DNA of 45,000 nt from the NCBI GenBank assembly GCA_903844155.1, contig CAIMSU010000010.1, positions 1 through 45,000 on the forward strand. Direction: 5' to 3'. A program made the translations under genes and the position numbers. Below, piece by piece: positions 31,801 to 40,429 of the stretch (position 1 is the first letter of the stretch; the number at the start of each line of letters is the position of its first letter). The DNA is from an uncultured Pseudomonadota bacterium (GTDB taxonomy: Bacteria > Myxococcota_A > UBA796 > SXON01). A model generated the notes under the pieces. It was not told where the DNA came from and made no database searches. It worked only from the letters and a program-made list of their open reading frames with translations.

Positions 31801-32246
31801 TGCTCCACCAGCTCCTTGAAAATGACTGGCTCTTCGACGACTTCTCGGCCCGAGAGCTGGAACAGCTCGCAAACGCCATGAGCGAGCGGGAGGTCTACTC
31901 CGGCGAGGTGCTTGTGCTTGAAGACGAGCGCCCGGACCGCCTTTTTGTGCTGCTCGAAGGCGCCGTTGAGGTGAGCCGCAAGCAGGACGGCGCTGAGCGG
32001 GTGATCGCGAAGCTCGGGCCCGGCTCGATGTTCGGCCTGCTTGCCTTGTTGGATCGTGGCCGTCGTGCGGCGACGTGCGTTGCGCGCGGGCGCGGAAAAG
32101 TGGCCGAGATGCCGCGGGATGCGTTTGACCTTTTGTACAAGTCCAACGCCCCGCTCGCAGACAAGTTCCAGTACGCCATCGCGCGCCAGCTCGCCCGCGA
32201 CGTGAAGCAGATGACACGGGTGCTCATCGCCGAGGCGCTCGGGTAG
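31800..32246 (+). CDS. Cyclic-nucleotide-binding-domain protein
   Basis: 148 residues from ATG 31800. A complete CNBD: 'FSARELEQLANAM', 'VYSGEVLVLEDERPDRLFVLLEGAVEV', 'LGPGSMFGLLALLDRGRRAATCVA', and a C-terminal helix 'ARQLARDVKQMTRVL'. In the phosphate-binding cassette the usual Glu after Phe-Gly is Leu, although Arg-x-Ala is kept, so cyclic nucleotide binding may be weak or lost. There is no DNA-binding domain. It overlaps the neighbours on both sides by one base. A regulatory role for the adjacent CNBD-like protein is possible. Confidence 0.8.
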   Translation: MLHQLLENDWLFDDFSARELEQLANAMSEREVYSGEVLVLEDERPDRLFVLLEGAVEVSRKQDGAERVIAKLGPGSMFGLLALLDRGRRAATCVARGRGKVAEMPRDAFDLLYKSNAPLADKFQYAIARQLARDVKQMTRVLIAEALG

Positions 32247-32749
32247 TGCTGCCTGCTGCGTCCCGCCCGCCGTCGGAGGGCGGGCATCCGGAGCCGCTTT
32301 TTCACCTGGTCATGTACGAGCCGGAGATCCCGCAGAACAGCGGGAACGTCGGTCGTCTGTGCCTCGCCGTGCAGGCGCGGCTGCACCTCGTCCACCCGCT
32401 GGGCTTTGACGTGGACGAGAAGGCCGTGCGTCGCGCAGGCCTCGACTATTGGCGGTACGTCGACGTTGTCGAGCACGCCGACGGTCCGGCATTCTGGGAA
32501 TGGGCGGCTGGGCGGCGGTGCTACCTGTTCTCCTCGCTCGCCGAGCAGGTCTACACGAAGATCCCGTTTGCACGCGGGGATGTCTACCTCTTCGGCCGCG
32601 AGTCGGTGGGGTTGCCGCAGGCGTTGGTCGACGAGCGAGGTGGCTGGAGGCTGCCGATGGTGGGCGCGACCCGGAGCCTGAACGTTTCAAACGCGGCGGC
32701 CATTGTCGCCTACGCGGCGTTGCAGGCGATCGAGCCCGCGATCTTCTGA
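32246..32749 (+). CDS. trmL: tRNA (cytidine(34)-2'-O)-methyltransferase TrmL
   Basis: 167 residues. GTG 32246 shares its G with the stop of the previous gene (TAGTG). TrmL is a SPOUT methyltransferase that modifies the wobble base of leucine tRNAs using S-adenosylmethionine. The family motifs are clear: 'YEPEIPQNSGNVGRLC' (about 24-39), 'LFGRESVGLP' and the C-terminal knot 'RSLNVSNAAAIVAY'. Length is normal. It is followed by two palindromic repeats, then alanine racemase. Confidence 0.95.
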   Translation: MLPAASRPPSEGGHPEPLFHLVMYEPEIPQNSGNVGRLCLAVQARLHLVHPLGFDVDEKAVRRAGLDYWRYVDVVEHADGPAFWEWAAGRRCYLFSSLAEQVYTKIPFARGDVYLFGRESVGLPQALVDERGGWRLPMVGATRSLNVSNAAAIVAYAALQAIEPAIF

Positions 32750-32751
32750 TC

Positions 32752-32824
32752 GAGCCCGATCCGCCCGATGCGGATCGGGCTCTCGACGCGCCAAGAGCCC
32801 GATCCGCATGAGGCGGATCCGGCT
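32752..32824. terminator. Tandem palindromes between trmL and alr
   Basis: Directly after the trmL stop, a perfect 13-bp inverted repeat (arms 32752-32764 and 32770-32782, 5-base loop) forms a very stable hairpin. A second palindrome starting with the same 13-base arm (32795-32807) pairs with 32813-32824 with one mismatch. There is no U-tract. It may terminate the cNMP/trmL transcript. It may instead be a small dispersed palindromic repeat, because the same 13-mer occurs twice here. Confidence 0.55.
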
Positions 32825-32848
32825 ACTGGTCCTTGATACCCGGCGGAG

Positions 32849-33958
32849 ATGCCGATCCGGCCAACCGCAGCACACGTTGACATCGAAGCCCTGCAGCACA
32901 ACCTTGCGGTGGCGCGAGCGCTCGCGGGTCCCGGAGTCGCGGTGTTGGCGGCCGTTAAGGGCGATGCATACGGGCATGGCGCCGTACGATGCGCGCGGGC
33001 GCTGGAGGCCGCCGACTGGTTCGGCGTGGCCCTGGTGGAGGAAGGGGCGCAGCTCCGGGATGCCGGCGTCCAAACTCCGATCCTCTGCCTCGGCGGGGTC
33101 GGCCGGTACGGTGCTGAGGAGGTCGTTCGGCGAGGGCTCGTGCCGGTGCTCTACGACGAGGGCGATGCGGAGCGGCTCGACCTGGCCGCTCAGGCCGCCG
33201 GGGTGCGACTCGCCGTGCACTTGAAGGTCGACACGGGCATGGGGCGCCTCGGCGTGCCACTGTCCCACTTCGGCCGCTTCCTCGACCGTTTTGCGAGGTT
33301 CGGGAGCCTGGAAGTCGCCGGGTTCATGACCCACTACGCGACCGCCGACGCACCGCCGGACTCCGCGGGAGGCGCCTTCACGCGCGAGCAGGGGCGCAGG
33401 TACGCCGAGGCGCTGGCGACGCTGCGGGCGCGCGGGTACGGGCCTCGATTGTGCCACACGGTCAACTCGGGTGGGCTTGTGCAATACAAGAGCCTACACT
33501 ACGACATGGTTCGCCCGGGGATCCTGCTGTACGGCGCCGCGCCATGCGCCGGTACACCGCCGCTCCGGCCGGTGCTGACCGTGTCGACGCAGGTGCTCGT
33601 CGTCCGCGACTTGCCGGCGCGCGCGTCTGTCAGCTACAACCGAAGCTTCGTCACCAAACGCCCCTCCCGCGTCGCGACGCTGCCGGTGGGCTACGCGGAT
33701 GGCTACCCCCGCTGCCTCGGGAACGTGGCCGAGGTGCTGATCGGCGGGCGGCGCTGCCCCGTTGTTGGCGTTGTATGCATGGATCTCTGCATGGTCGACG
33801 TGACGGAGGTGCCGCAGACCGTCGAGGCGGGCGACGAGGCCGTGCTGCTCGGCGTGCAGGGCGACGAGCGCGTGACCGTCGAGGAGATCGCCGGTTGGGC
33901 GAAGACGATCCCGTACGAGATCCTCTGCGGGTTCAGCGAGCGCGTCCCTCGACTGTGA
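32849..33958 (+). CDS. alr: Alanine racemase
   Basis: 369 residues from ATG 32849. This PLP enzyme makes D-alanine for peptidoglycan. The PLP lysine is K37 in 'AAVKGDAYGHG'; the second catalytic residue is Y263 in 'VSYNRSF'. 'KVDTGMGRLG', 'HTVNSGG' and 'VRPGILLYG' are typical. Length is normal for bacterial Alr. Its last 26 bases overlap, tail to tail, the ferredoxin gene on the minus strand. Confidence 0.97.
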   Translation: MPIRPTAAHVDIEALQHNLAVARALAGPGVAVLAAVKGDAYGHGAVRCARALEAADWFGVALVEEGAQLRDAGVQTPILCLGGVGRYGAEEVVRRGLVPVLYDEGDAERLDLAAQAAGVRLAVHLKVDTGMGRLGVPLSHFGRFLDRFARFGSLEVAGFMTHYATADAPPDSAGGAFTREQGRRYAEALATLRARGYGPRLCHTVNSGGLVQYKSLHYDMVRPGILLYGAAPCAGTPPLRPVLTVSTQVLVVRDLPARASVSYNRSFVTKRPSRVATLPVGYADGYPRCLGNVAEVLIGGRRCPVVGVVCMDLCMVDVTEVPQTVEAGDEAVLLGVQGDERVTVEEIAGWAKTIPYEILCGFSERVPRL

Positions 33959-34526
33959 GCAACGCGACCATCGACAGGGCGGCGGTCGGGCACGCCGCGA
34001 CGCACGCCGGGCCACCGGGGATGGGAACGACGTGACCCGGCCGATCCATGGGCGCGCAACCGTCACATTTGACCGCGATCGAGAGCTCCGTGACACGCCG
34101 GATCGCCTTGTACGGACAGGCGGCGATGCAGGCGCCACAGCCCGTGCAGCGAGGCTCGATCAGCTCGATCCGACCGCCGGGGAACCGCACGAGCGCGTTG
34201 TGTGGGCAGACCGGGACGCAGGGACTGTCTTTGCAATGGACGCAGACATCAACTGAGATGCAGAGAATCGACTCCACCGGATCTCTGTACTGAACGGAAT
34301 CCCGGATGGCGAGGCGGCGGCGCTCAAGGACGAGGGGATGATCGGCGGTGATGGGCTCCGGGGCGAGGTCGGCGACGGCTCGCCCAAAGGCGTCCGGGTA
34401 GCGCGCGCTGACACAGGCGACTTCGCAGAGGCGGCAGGCTGTGCATTTATCTGCGTCGAGCGCCGGGAAGCGGGGGCCAGCGCTCTCGTCGGCCGGCGTC
34501 GGAGAGTGGGATGCTTGCACGGGCAT
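33933..34526 (-). CDS. Four-cluster [4Fe-4S] ferredoxin, DmsB/HybA-like
   Basis: 197 residues from ATG 34526. Four cysteine groups are visible: CTACRLCEVAC (about 28-38), CVHCKDSPCVPVC (about 95-107), CTGCGACIAAC (about 126-136) and C-x2-C...C-x3-C near the end. This is the layout of the electron-transfer B subunits of molybdopterin oxidoreductases. There is no Tat signal, no A or C subunit gene nearby, and no membrane helix. It could serve a distant oxidoreductase. It is transcribed divergently from cyanophycinase (36-base gap) and convergently to alr. Confidence 0.88.
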   Translation of the reverse strand: MPVQASHSPTPADESAGPRFPALDADKCTACRLCEVACVSARYPDAFGRAVADLAPEPITADHPLVLERRRLAIRDSVQYRDPVESILCISVDVCVHCKDSPCVPVCPHNALVRFPGGRIELIEPRCTGCGACIAACPYKAIRRVTELSIAVKCDGCAPMDRPGHVVPIPGGPACVAACPTAALSMVALLTVEGRAR

Positions 34527-34562
34527 GGTGCGGCCGTATCGCGGCGGATAGGAGGCACCGCG

Positions 34563-35378
34563 ATGCCCTCCAAAGAGCCAGTCCCCGGCACGCGCGGCTT
34601 CATCGTCCCCATCGGCGGCGCCGAGGACAAGATGGCGGACCGTCGCATCCTCAAGCGGTTCGTCCAGCTTTGCGGCGGACGAGCGGGCACCATCATCGTC
34701 GTGCCGACTGCGAGCGAGGCAGACGACACCGGTCAGCGCTACGTCGACGTCTTCGACCGCGTCGAGTCCGGCCCCATCCAGGTGCTCAACCTCCAGACGC
34801 GACGCCAGGCTGAGGATCCCGAGGTTGCAGGCGTGCTCGACGATGCCGCGGGCGTGTTCTTCACCGGCGGCAACCAGCTCCGGCTGACAACCATCCTTGG
34901 CGGGACGGCCTTTGCACAGGCGGTGCGGAAGGCAAACGCGCGTGGCGTCCATGTCGCGGGAACGTCGGCGGGGGCTTCGTTTGTGAGCAATCACATGATC
35001 GCCGGCGGCCGAGAGGGCAGCACGCCCAAGGCCGGCCTTGTCACCCTCGCGCCTGGGCTCGGGCTGACCAACCGCGTCGTCATCGACCAGCACTTCCGCG
35101 AGCGCGACCGGGTTGGCCGATTGCTGACGGCGATCGCCTACAACCCCTACGCCATCGGTCTCGGCGTCGACGAGGACACGGCGGCGTTCATCGGGCCGGA
35201 CAACATTTTCGAGGTCGTCGGTCGCGGCGGGATCACGGTGTTGGACGCGAATGATCTCGAATCCACCAGCATGGCGCGCGCGCGGGAAGATCATCCGGTC
35301 GAGCTCGTCGGCGTGAAGATGCACATCCTCATCAACGGATCGAGGTTCGACCTGCTCACGCGGAGCGTGGTGAGGTAG
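34563..35378 (+). CDS. cphB: Cyanophycinase
   Basis: 271 residues from ATG 34563. Cyanophycinase is an S51-family Ser exopeptidase that cleaves cyanophycin (multi-L-arginyl-poly-L-aspartate) to beta-Asp-Arg dipeptides. The nucleophile is S135 in 'GTSAGAS'; 'VFFTGGNQLRL' and 'LGLGVDEDTA'-like segments are typical. There is no signal peptide, so the enzyme is intracellular. It is the first gene of a run of five plus-strand genes including cyanophycin synthetase, and sits 9 bases ahead of the lipoprotein gene. Confidence 0.93.
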   Translation: MPSKEPVPGTRGFIVPIGGAEDKMADRRILKRFVQLCGGRAGTIIVVPTASEADDTGQRYVDVFDRVESGPIQVLNLQTRRQAEDPEVAGVLDDAAGVFFTGGNQLRLTTILGGTAFAQAVRKANARGVHVAGTSAGASFVSNHMIAGGREGSTPKAGLVTLAPGLGLTNRVVIDQHFRERDRVGRLLTAIAYNPYAIGLGVDEDTAAFIGPDNIFEVVGRGGITVLDANDLESTSMARAREDHPVELVGVKMHILINGSRFDLLTRSVVR

Positions 35379-35387
35379 ACTCGCGGA

Positions 35388-36923
35388 ATGTGCCGCTCCT
35401 CGAACCCTAGCTCCCTCGCCCCCCTGCTCGCGCTGCTTGTCGCTCCCGCCCTCTACGGTTGCAACGACAAGGGGGTGAGTGTCTACAATACAGCGCCCAC
35501 CGCCGGCATCCTCGCACCGACGGACGGGAGCTCGGTCGATGCCGGTTCCCTCGTGGAATTCTACGGCACGGTCGGCGATGCGCAGACGAGCCCGCCGGAC
35601 CTGCTCGTGACCTGGTCGAGCGATGTCGATGGCCCCCTCGACTCGACGCCCGCGGCCATCGACGGCAGCCTGCACTACGCGACTTCCTCGCTTTCGAGCG
35701 GCGATCATGCCATCACCCTCACCGCGGTGGACGAAAACGGCCTCTCCGCCCAGTCCACCATCGGCCTGCACGTCGGCACCGGCTCAGGCGGTCCAGGGGC
35801 GCCGACTGTCGTCATCCTCGGCCCCACAGACGCCCAACAGATCCCCTCTGGCGATGTCACGAACCTCGTCGCCGCCGTCACCGACGAGCAGGACGCGTAC
35901 GACACGCTCCAGGTCGAGCTGATCGACGTCCCGGACGGCTCGCTCTGGGTCGGAAACCCGTCCTCGACCGGCTCGCTGACCGTGCCCATGACCCTGTCCA
36001 TCGGCGACCATCTGTTGACGGTGAACGCGCTCGACTCGGACGGAAACACCGGGAGCGCCAGCGTTGCGTTCTCTATCGTAGACAATGGGCGCCCCCATGT
36101 CACGATCGACACTCCGGCTGACGGGACTGAGATTCCCGTCAACACCGAGACCCTGTTCAGCGGGACCGTGTCGGACGACAACACCGACGCGGGCGCGCTC
36201 GCGCTCACGTGGGCCGACAGTGTGGATGGGGTCCTGTCCACCGCGCCCTCAGACTCCTCGGGCACGACAAACATGGCGCCGGTGCTGTCTGTCGGGATCC
36301 ACACGGTCACCCTCACCGCCATCGACGTCGACGGAAAGACAGGGTCCGACAGCATCGTCGTGACTGTCTACGACCCGAACGACCGCGACGACGACGGGGA
36401 TGGCTACACAGAGAACGAAGGCGACTGCAACGACGCGGATGCCAGTGTCAACCCCGGCGAGGCCGATGTGTGCGATGCGATCGACAACAACTGCGACGGT
36501 CAGGTGAACGAGCCCTGGGCCGACAGCTACGAGCCGAACGACGCGTCGCCCGGCTACGATTGTGGCACGGTGGACGTCAGCTTCCTCTGGACCGGCGCGA
36601 CGCTGCAGCTCTCCGCGCTCACGCTGCAGTCCGCCGCCGACGAGGACTGGTTCTATTGGGACGCGGTTGACGAGTATTGGGACAACGTGAGCGTCTCCGT
36701 GACCGCCACCGGCTTCCCCGCTTCTGGGACGTACGTGCTGGAGCTTTGGAGCCTCGACACCGGCTCGATCGTCGATTCCGCGTCCGGGTCCGCCAGCCTG
36801 ACGGTCAGCTACACCGGCGACATCTTCGACGACAGCGAGGACCACTTCGCGGCCCGTGTGTACGCGGCGACATGGCCGGCGGACAGCTGCTCCACGCTCT
36901 ACAGCCTCGCGATTCACTCGTGA
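35388..36923 (+). CDS. Lipoprotein with Ig-like repeats and a MopE-like metal-binding block
   Basis: 511 residues from ATG 35388. The signal peptide ends in Ala-Leu-Tyr-Gly-Cys (lipobox). Three Ig/PKD-like beta-domains of ~90-110 residues follow, each opening with Pro-Thr/Ala-Asp-Gly and closing with a 'GDHAITLTAVD'- or 'GIHTVTLTAID'-like strand. At about 330-375 is a DDDGDG...C...DNNCDG block, the MopE/'putative metal-binding' motif frequent in Myxococcota surface proteins. The last ~140 residues are a beta-sandwich like the C-terminal PPC domain. It is a cell-surface protein; why it sits inside a cyanophycin gene cluster is unclear. Confidence 0.85.
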   Translation: MCRSSNPSSLAPLLALLVAPALYGCNDKGVSVYNTAPTAGILAPTDGSSVDAGSLVEFYGTVGDAQTSPPDLLVTWSSDVDGPLDSTPAAIDGSLHYATSSLSSGDHAITLTAVDENGLSAQSTIGLHVGTGSGGPGAPTVVILGPTDAQQIPSGDVTNLVAAVTDEQDAYDTLQVELIDVPDGSLWVGNPSSTGSLTVPMTLSIGDHLLTVNALDSDGNTGSASVAFSIVDNGRPHVTIDTPADGTEIPVNTETLFSGTVSDDNTDAGALALTWADSVDGVLSTAPSDSSGTTNMAPVLSVGIHTVTLTAIDVDGKTGSDSIVVTVYDPNDRDDDGDGYTENEGDCNDADASVNPGEADVCDAIDNNCDGQVNEPWADSYEPNDASPGYDCGTVDVSFLWTGATLQLSALTLQSAADEDWFYWDAVDEYWDNVSVSVTATGFPASGTYVLELWSLDTGSIVDSASGSASLTVSYTGDIFDDSEDHFAARVYAATWPADSCSTLYSLAIHS

Positions 36924-36946
36924 TTCGGCCGGGTTAGCGTTTCGGC

Positions 36947-37561
36947 ATGGTCACACTCTACGGCTCTGCCTTCTCCACATTCACCTGGTCCGCCCGCCTC
37001 GCGCTCACGGAGAAGGGCGTGCCCTATGAAATGGCCGCTGCGAAGCTACGAACCCCCGAGTGGGGGTTGATGCACCCCTACCAGCGCATGCCCGTGCTCG
37101 ATCACGACGGCTTTCGCGTGTTTGAGGCCGCCGCGGTCATGAACTACGTGGACGAGGCGTTCGAGGGACCTGCCCTCAAGCCCGCCGATGCGCACGGTCG
37201 CGCGCGTATGTGGCAGTGGGCAAGCGCGTTTTCGGACTACGTCGCGCCCAGCGCGGTCCGGGGCGTGCTGATTCCGCGCTTCGTCCTGGCGGCGCGCGGG
37301 ATCGCGGTCGACGACGCCGCCGTTCACGCCGCAGCCGCCAAGGCGCACACGATGCTGGAGCCGTTTGAGGCCGCACTGGGGACCTCCTCGTACCTGGCCG
37401 GCGAGAAGCCGAGCATCGCCGACTACCTGTTGCTGCCTGTGGTCGCGACTGGCGGCCAACTGGAAGGCGCGGACCAGTACAGCCACGGCCTCCCGAGCCT
37501 GAACGCGTGGCGCAAGCGCATGGCGGCGAGGCCGAGCTTCGCGGCGTGTCTCCCCAGATAG
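36947..37561 (+). CDS. Glutathione S-transferase family protein
   Basis: 204 residues from ATG 36947. The N-terminal thioredoxin-like domain (about 1-75) has 'LYGSAFSTFTWSARLALTEKGV' order, the cis-Pro in 'RMPVLDHDG' and 'FEAAAVMNYV'. The all-helical C-terminal domain includes 'YLAGEKPSIADYLLLPV'. The catalytic Ser/Cys is probably Ser in the first loop. Length is normal. It is encoded between the lipoprotein and cyanophycin synthetase in the same direction; substrate unknown. Confidence 0.9.
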   Translation: MVTLYGSAFSTFTWSARLALTEKGVPYEMAAAKLRTPEWGLMHPYQRMPVLDHDGFRVFEAAAVMNYVDEAFEGPALKPADAHGRARMWQWASAFSDYVAPSAVRGVLIPRFVLAARGIAVDDAAVHAAAAKAHTMLEPFEAALGTSSYLAGEKPSIADYLLLPVVATGGQLEGADQYSHGLPSLNAWRKRMAARPSFAACLPR

Positions 37562-37624
37562 CTCCAGCATCTGGCGCGCATGATCACGCGCCCGGGCGGT
37601 TCGTCGGATACGTTCCGGACCGCC

Positions 37625-40426
37625 ATGAACACCGTCGAAACGCGCACCTACGTCGGCCCGAACATCTACGCGAACTTCAAGGTCATCCGGTTCACGCTGG
37701 ATCTGGAGGCGCTCGAGGACTGGCCCAGCGACCGCGTCCCCGGCTTCGTAGATGGGCTGATCGCGGCCGTGCCCTCGCTCCATCACCACGGCTGCAGCTA
37801 CCGCGAACCCGGGGGCTTCATCCGCCGGCTGCGCGAGGAGGGCGGGACCTGGATGGGCCATGTGTTCGAACATGTCGCGATCGAGCTACAGAACCTCGCA
37901 GGCATCCAGGTCACGTTCGGGAAGACGCGGACGGCCGGGCAGCCCGGGCGCTACCACGTCGTGTACGAATACGAGGACGCGTGGACCGGCGAGGCCGCTG
38001 GAAAACTCGCGTTGGACCTGGTTCACAGCCTTGTTCCCGTGGACTTGCGCGGAACGTACACGGTCGAGCCCGATTTTCACTTCCCGAGTGGGCTTGAGGC
38101 CTTGATCCGGGGTGCCGAGCGGCGCGCCTTCGGCCCTTCGACCGCCAGCCTCGTTCATGCCGCGGAGAAGCGGGACATTCCGTGGATCCGGCTGAACGAG
38201 GCCAGCCTCGTGCAGTTCGGGCATGGCCACTTGCAGCGGCGCATCCAGGCGACGGTGACCAGCGAAACGCGTCACATCGCGGTGGACATCGCCAGCGACA
38301 AGGAGCTTACCAACAGGATCCTCGGCGACATCGGCCTGCCGGTGCCGAAGCAGGACCGGGTGTACTCGCCAGAGCAGGCTGTACGCGCGGCCCGTCGAAT
38401 CGGGTACCCGGTCGTCGTCAAGCCGTTGGACGCCAATCATGGCCGGGGTGTCAGCATCGGGATGGACACCCCCGAGGCGGTGACGAAGGCCTACGCAGAG
38501 GCGCGCGAGCACTCGCGGACGGTGCTGGTCGAGAGCTTCCTCCAGGGTTTCGACCATCGGATGCTGGTCGTGAACGGGGAGCTGGTCGCGGTGGCGAAGC
38601 GGGTGCCCGGCCATGTGGTCGGCGACGGCGTGCACACGGTGTCGGAGCTGGTCGAGATCGTGAACCAGGACCCGCGCCGCGGCATCGGGCATGAAAAGTC
38701 GCTGACGAGGCTGGAGTTTGATGCACAGGCCGAACGCCTGCTGGCCGAGGCGGGGCTGGCGCGCGAGCATGTGTTGGAGGCGGGGAAGGTGTTCTACCTG
38801 CGGACGACGGGGAACCTGTCAACGGGCGGGACGGCCATTGACCAGACGGATGTGTGCCACCCGGACAATCGCGAGATGGCGATTCGCGCCGCAGCCGCCG
38901 TTGGGTTGGACGTCTGCGGCGTGGACTTCCTCTCGCCCGATGTGTCACAGTCCTACAAGGAGGTTGGTGGCGGGATCTGCGAGGTCAACGCCGCGCCCGG
39001 GTTTCGGATGCATGTCTCGCCAAGCGAAGGCACACCCCGGGATGTCGCCGGTGCCGTCCTCGACATGTTGTTTCCTCCGGGAACGACGTCGCGAATCCCC
39101 ATCGCCGCCATCACGGGGACCAACGGCAAGACGACGACCACGCGGATGCTGGCACACATCCACAAGCTGGCCGGCCGCTGCGTCGGCATGAGCACGACCG
39201 ATGGCGTCTACATCGACGGAAGGCTCGCGGTGGCCGGGGACATGACGGGGCCGACGTCGGCGAAGATGGTGCTCTGTCATCCGCAGGTGCAGGTCGCTGT
39301 GTTGGAGACCGCGCGGGGCGGGCTCCTGCGCGCAGGCATGGGCTACAAGAAGCCCGACGTCGCCTGCTGCTTGAACGTCGCCAGCGACCACCTTGGATTG
39401 GGTGGAGTCGAGGACCTCGATCAGTTGGCCGATGTGAAGCGCATCCCTATCGAAGTGGCGCAGGACACGGTCGTCCTGAACGCGGATGACGACCGGTGCC
39501 TGCGAATGGCGAGCTTCGCCGTGGCCAAGAACATCTGCTACGTGACGGTGAACGCGAACCACGCGCTCGTCCGCGAGCACATACGCGCGGGTGGGCGTGC
39601 GGTGGCGCTGGAGGCGGGCGTGAACGGCCAGATGATGACGCTGTACGACAAGGGGCGTCACATGCCGCTTTTGTGGACGCACCTGATCCCAGCCACGCTC
39701 GAGGGCAAGGCGATGCACAACGTCCAGAACGCGATGTTCGCGGCGGGCATGGCGTTCTCGATGGGGCTGAAGCTCGACGACATCCGGCAGGGCTTACGGA
39801 CGTTCGACGCGAGCTTCTTCCAGACACCGGGTCGGATGAATGTCTACGATCAGCTCGGCTTCAAGGTCATCCTCGACTACGGCCACAACCCTGCCGCGGT
39901 GTCGGCCATGGTCGCGTTGACAGACGCGTTGACCGCCGACCGGGCTCCGGGCCAGAAGCGGGTCGTTGTGTTGGCCGCGCCAGGCGATCGCCGGGACGAG
40001 GACATCCGCGAGGTGGCGCTGGCTGCTGCCGGCCATTTCGAGCTTTATTACTGCCGTAGGGACGACAACCCCCGGGGCCGGGCGGACCGCGAGGTGCCCG
40101 AACTTCTGCGGGACACACTGGTCGCCGCGGGAGTGCCTTCCAAACGCGTCATCATCGCCGACTCGGAGCCCGAGGCCATCCAAGCGGCATTGTCCGCGTG
40201 CAACACGGGTGATGTCCTGCTCTGCTTCGTGGACCAGGTCACACGTTCCTGGAAGCAGGTCATCTACCACGGGGGCCGGACGCCCAACGAGAACGTCAGC
40301 AAGGCAGCGGCGTTTCACGCGGACGACGCTGCCGAAGGGCCGGTCGTCGTGCCGATGACAGACTACGCCGGGATGTCTGTCGTGCGTGATGCGCGCGGGG
40401 TCCTGCTCGCGGAGCAGGGGGACTAG
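37625..40426 (+). CDS. cphA: Cyanophycin synthetase
   Basis: About 933 residues from ATG 37625, which gives the family N-terminus; an in-frame ATG at 37580 adds 15 residues. CphA adds Asp to the cyanophycin backbone and Arg to its side chains in two ATP-dependent steps. Domains in order are the N domain (1-~160), an ATP-grasp domain (~210-480, with 'ASDKELTNRILGDIGLPVP' and 'GYPVVVKPLDANHGRGV'), and a Mur-ligase domain (~490-900, Walker A 'GTNGKTTTTRM', 'LETARGGLLRAGMG', 'LDYGHNPAA'). Both active sites look intact, so this is a CphA1-type enzyme. A CphA-like Mur ligase follows after 3 bases and cyanophycinase lies upstream in the same cluster. Confidence 0.95.
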   Translation: MNTVETRTYVGPNIYANFKVIRFTLDLEALEDWPSDRVPGFVDGLIAAVPSLHHHGCSYREPGGFIRRLREEGGTWMGHVFEHVAIELQNLAGIQVTFGKTRTAGQPGRYHVVYEYEDAWTGEAAGKLALDLVHSLVPVDLRGTYTVEPDFHFPSGLEALIRGAERRAFGPSTASLVHAAEKRDIPWIRLNEASLVQFGHGHLQRRIQATVTSETRHIAVDIASDKELTNRILGDIGLPVPKQDRVYSPEQAVRAARRIGYPVVVKPLDANHGRGVSIGMDTPEAVTKAYAEAREHSRTVLVESFLQGFDHRMLVVNGELVAVAKRVPGHVVGDGVHTVSELVEIVNQDPRRGIGHEKSLTRLEFDAQAERLLAEAGLAREHVLEAGKVFYLRTTGNLSTGGTAIDQTDVCHPDNREMAIRAAAAVGLDVCGVDFLSPDVSQSYKEVGGGICEVNAAPGFRMHVSPSEGTPRDVAGAVLDMLFPPGTTSRIPIAAITGTNGKTTTTRMLAHIHKLAGRCVGMSTTDGVYIDGRLAVAGDMTGPTSAKMVLCHPQVQVAVLETARGGLLRAGMGYKKPDVACCLNVASDHLGLGGVEDLDQLADVKRIPIEVAQDTVVLNADDDRCLRMASFAVAKNICYVTVNANHALVREHIRAGGRAVALEAGVNGQMMTLYDKGRHMPLLWTHLIPATLEGKAMHNVQNAMFAAGMAFSMGLKLDDIRQGLRTFDASFFQTPGRMNVYDQLGFKVILDYGHNPAAVSAMVALTDALTADRAPGQKRVVVLAAPGDRRDEDIREVALAAAGHFELYYCRRDDNPRGRADREVPELLRDTLVAAGVPSKRVIIADSEPEAIQAALSACNTGDVLLCFVDQVTRSWKQVIYHGGRTPNENVSKAAAFHADDAAEGPVVVPMTDYAGMSVVRDARGVLLAEQGD

Positions 40427-40429
40427 GCG

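Noticed and set aside
34527-35771. N-terminal extension of the ferredoxin over cyanophycinase
   Set aside because: It is the antisense of cyanophycinase; ATG 34526 gives a compact ferredoxin with all Cys groups.
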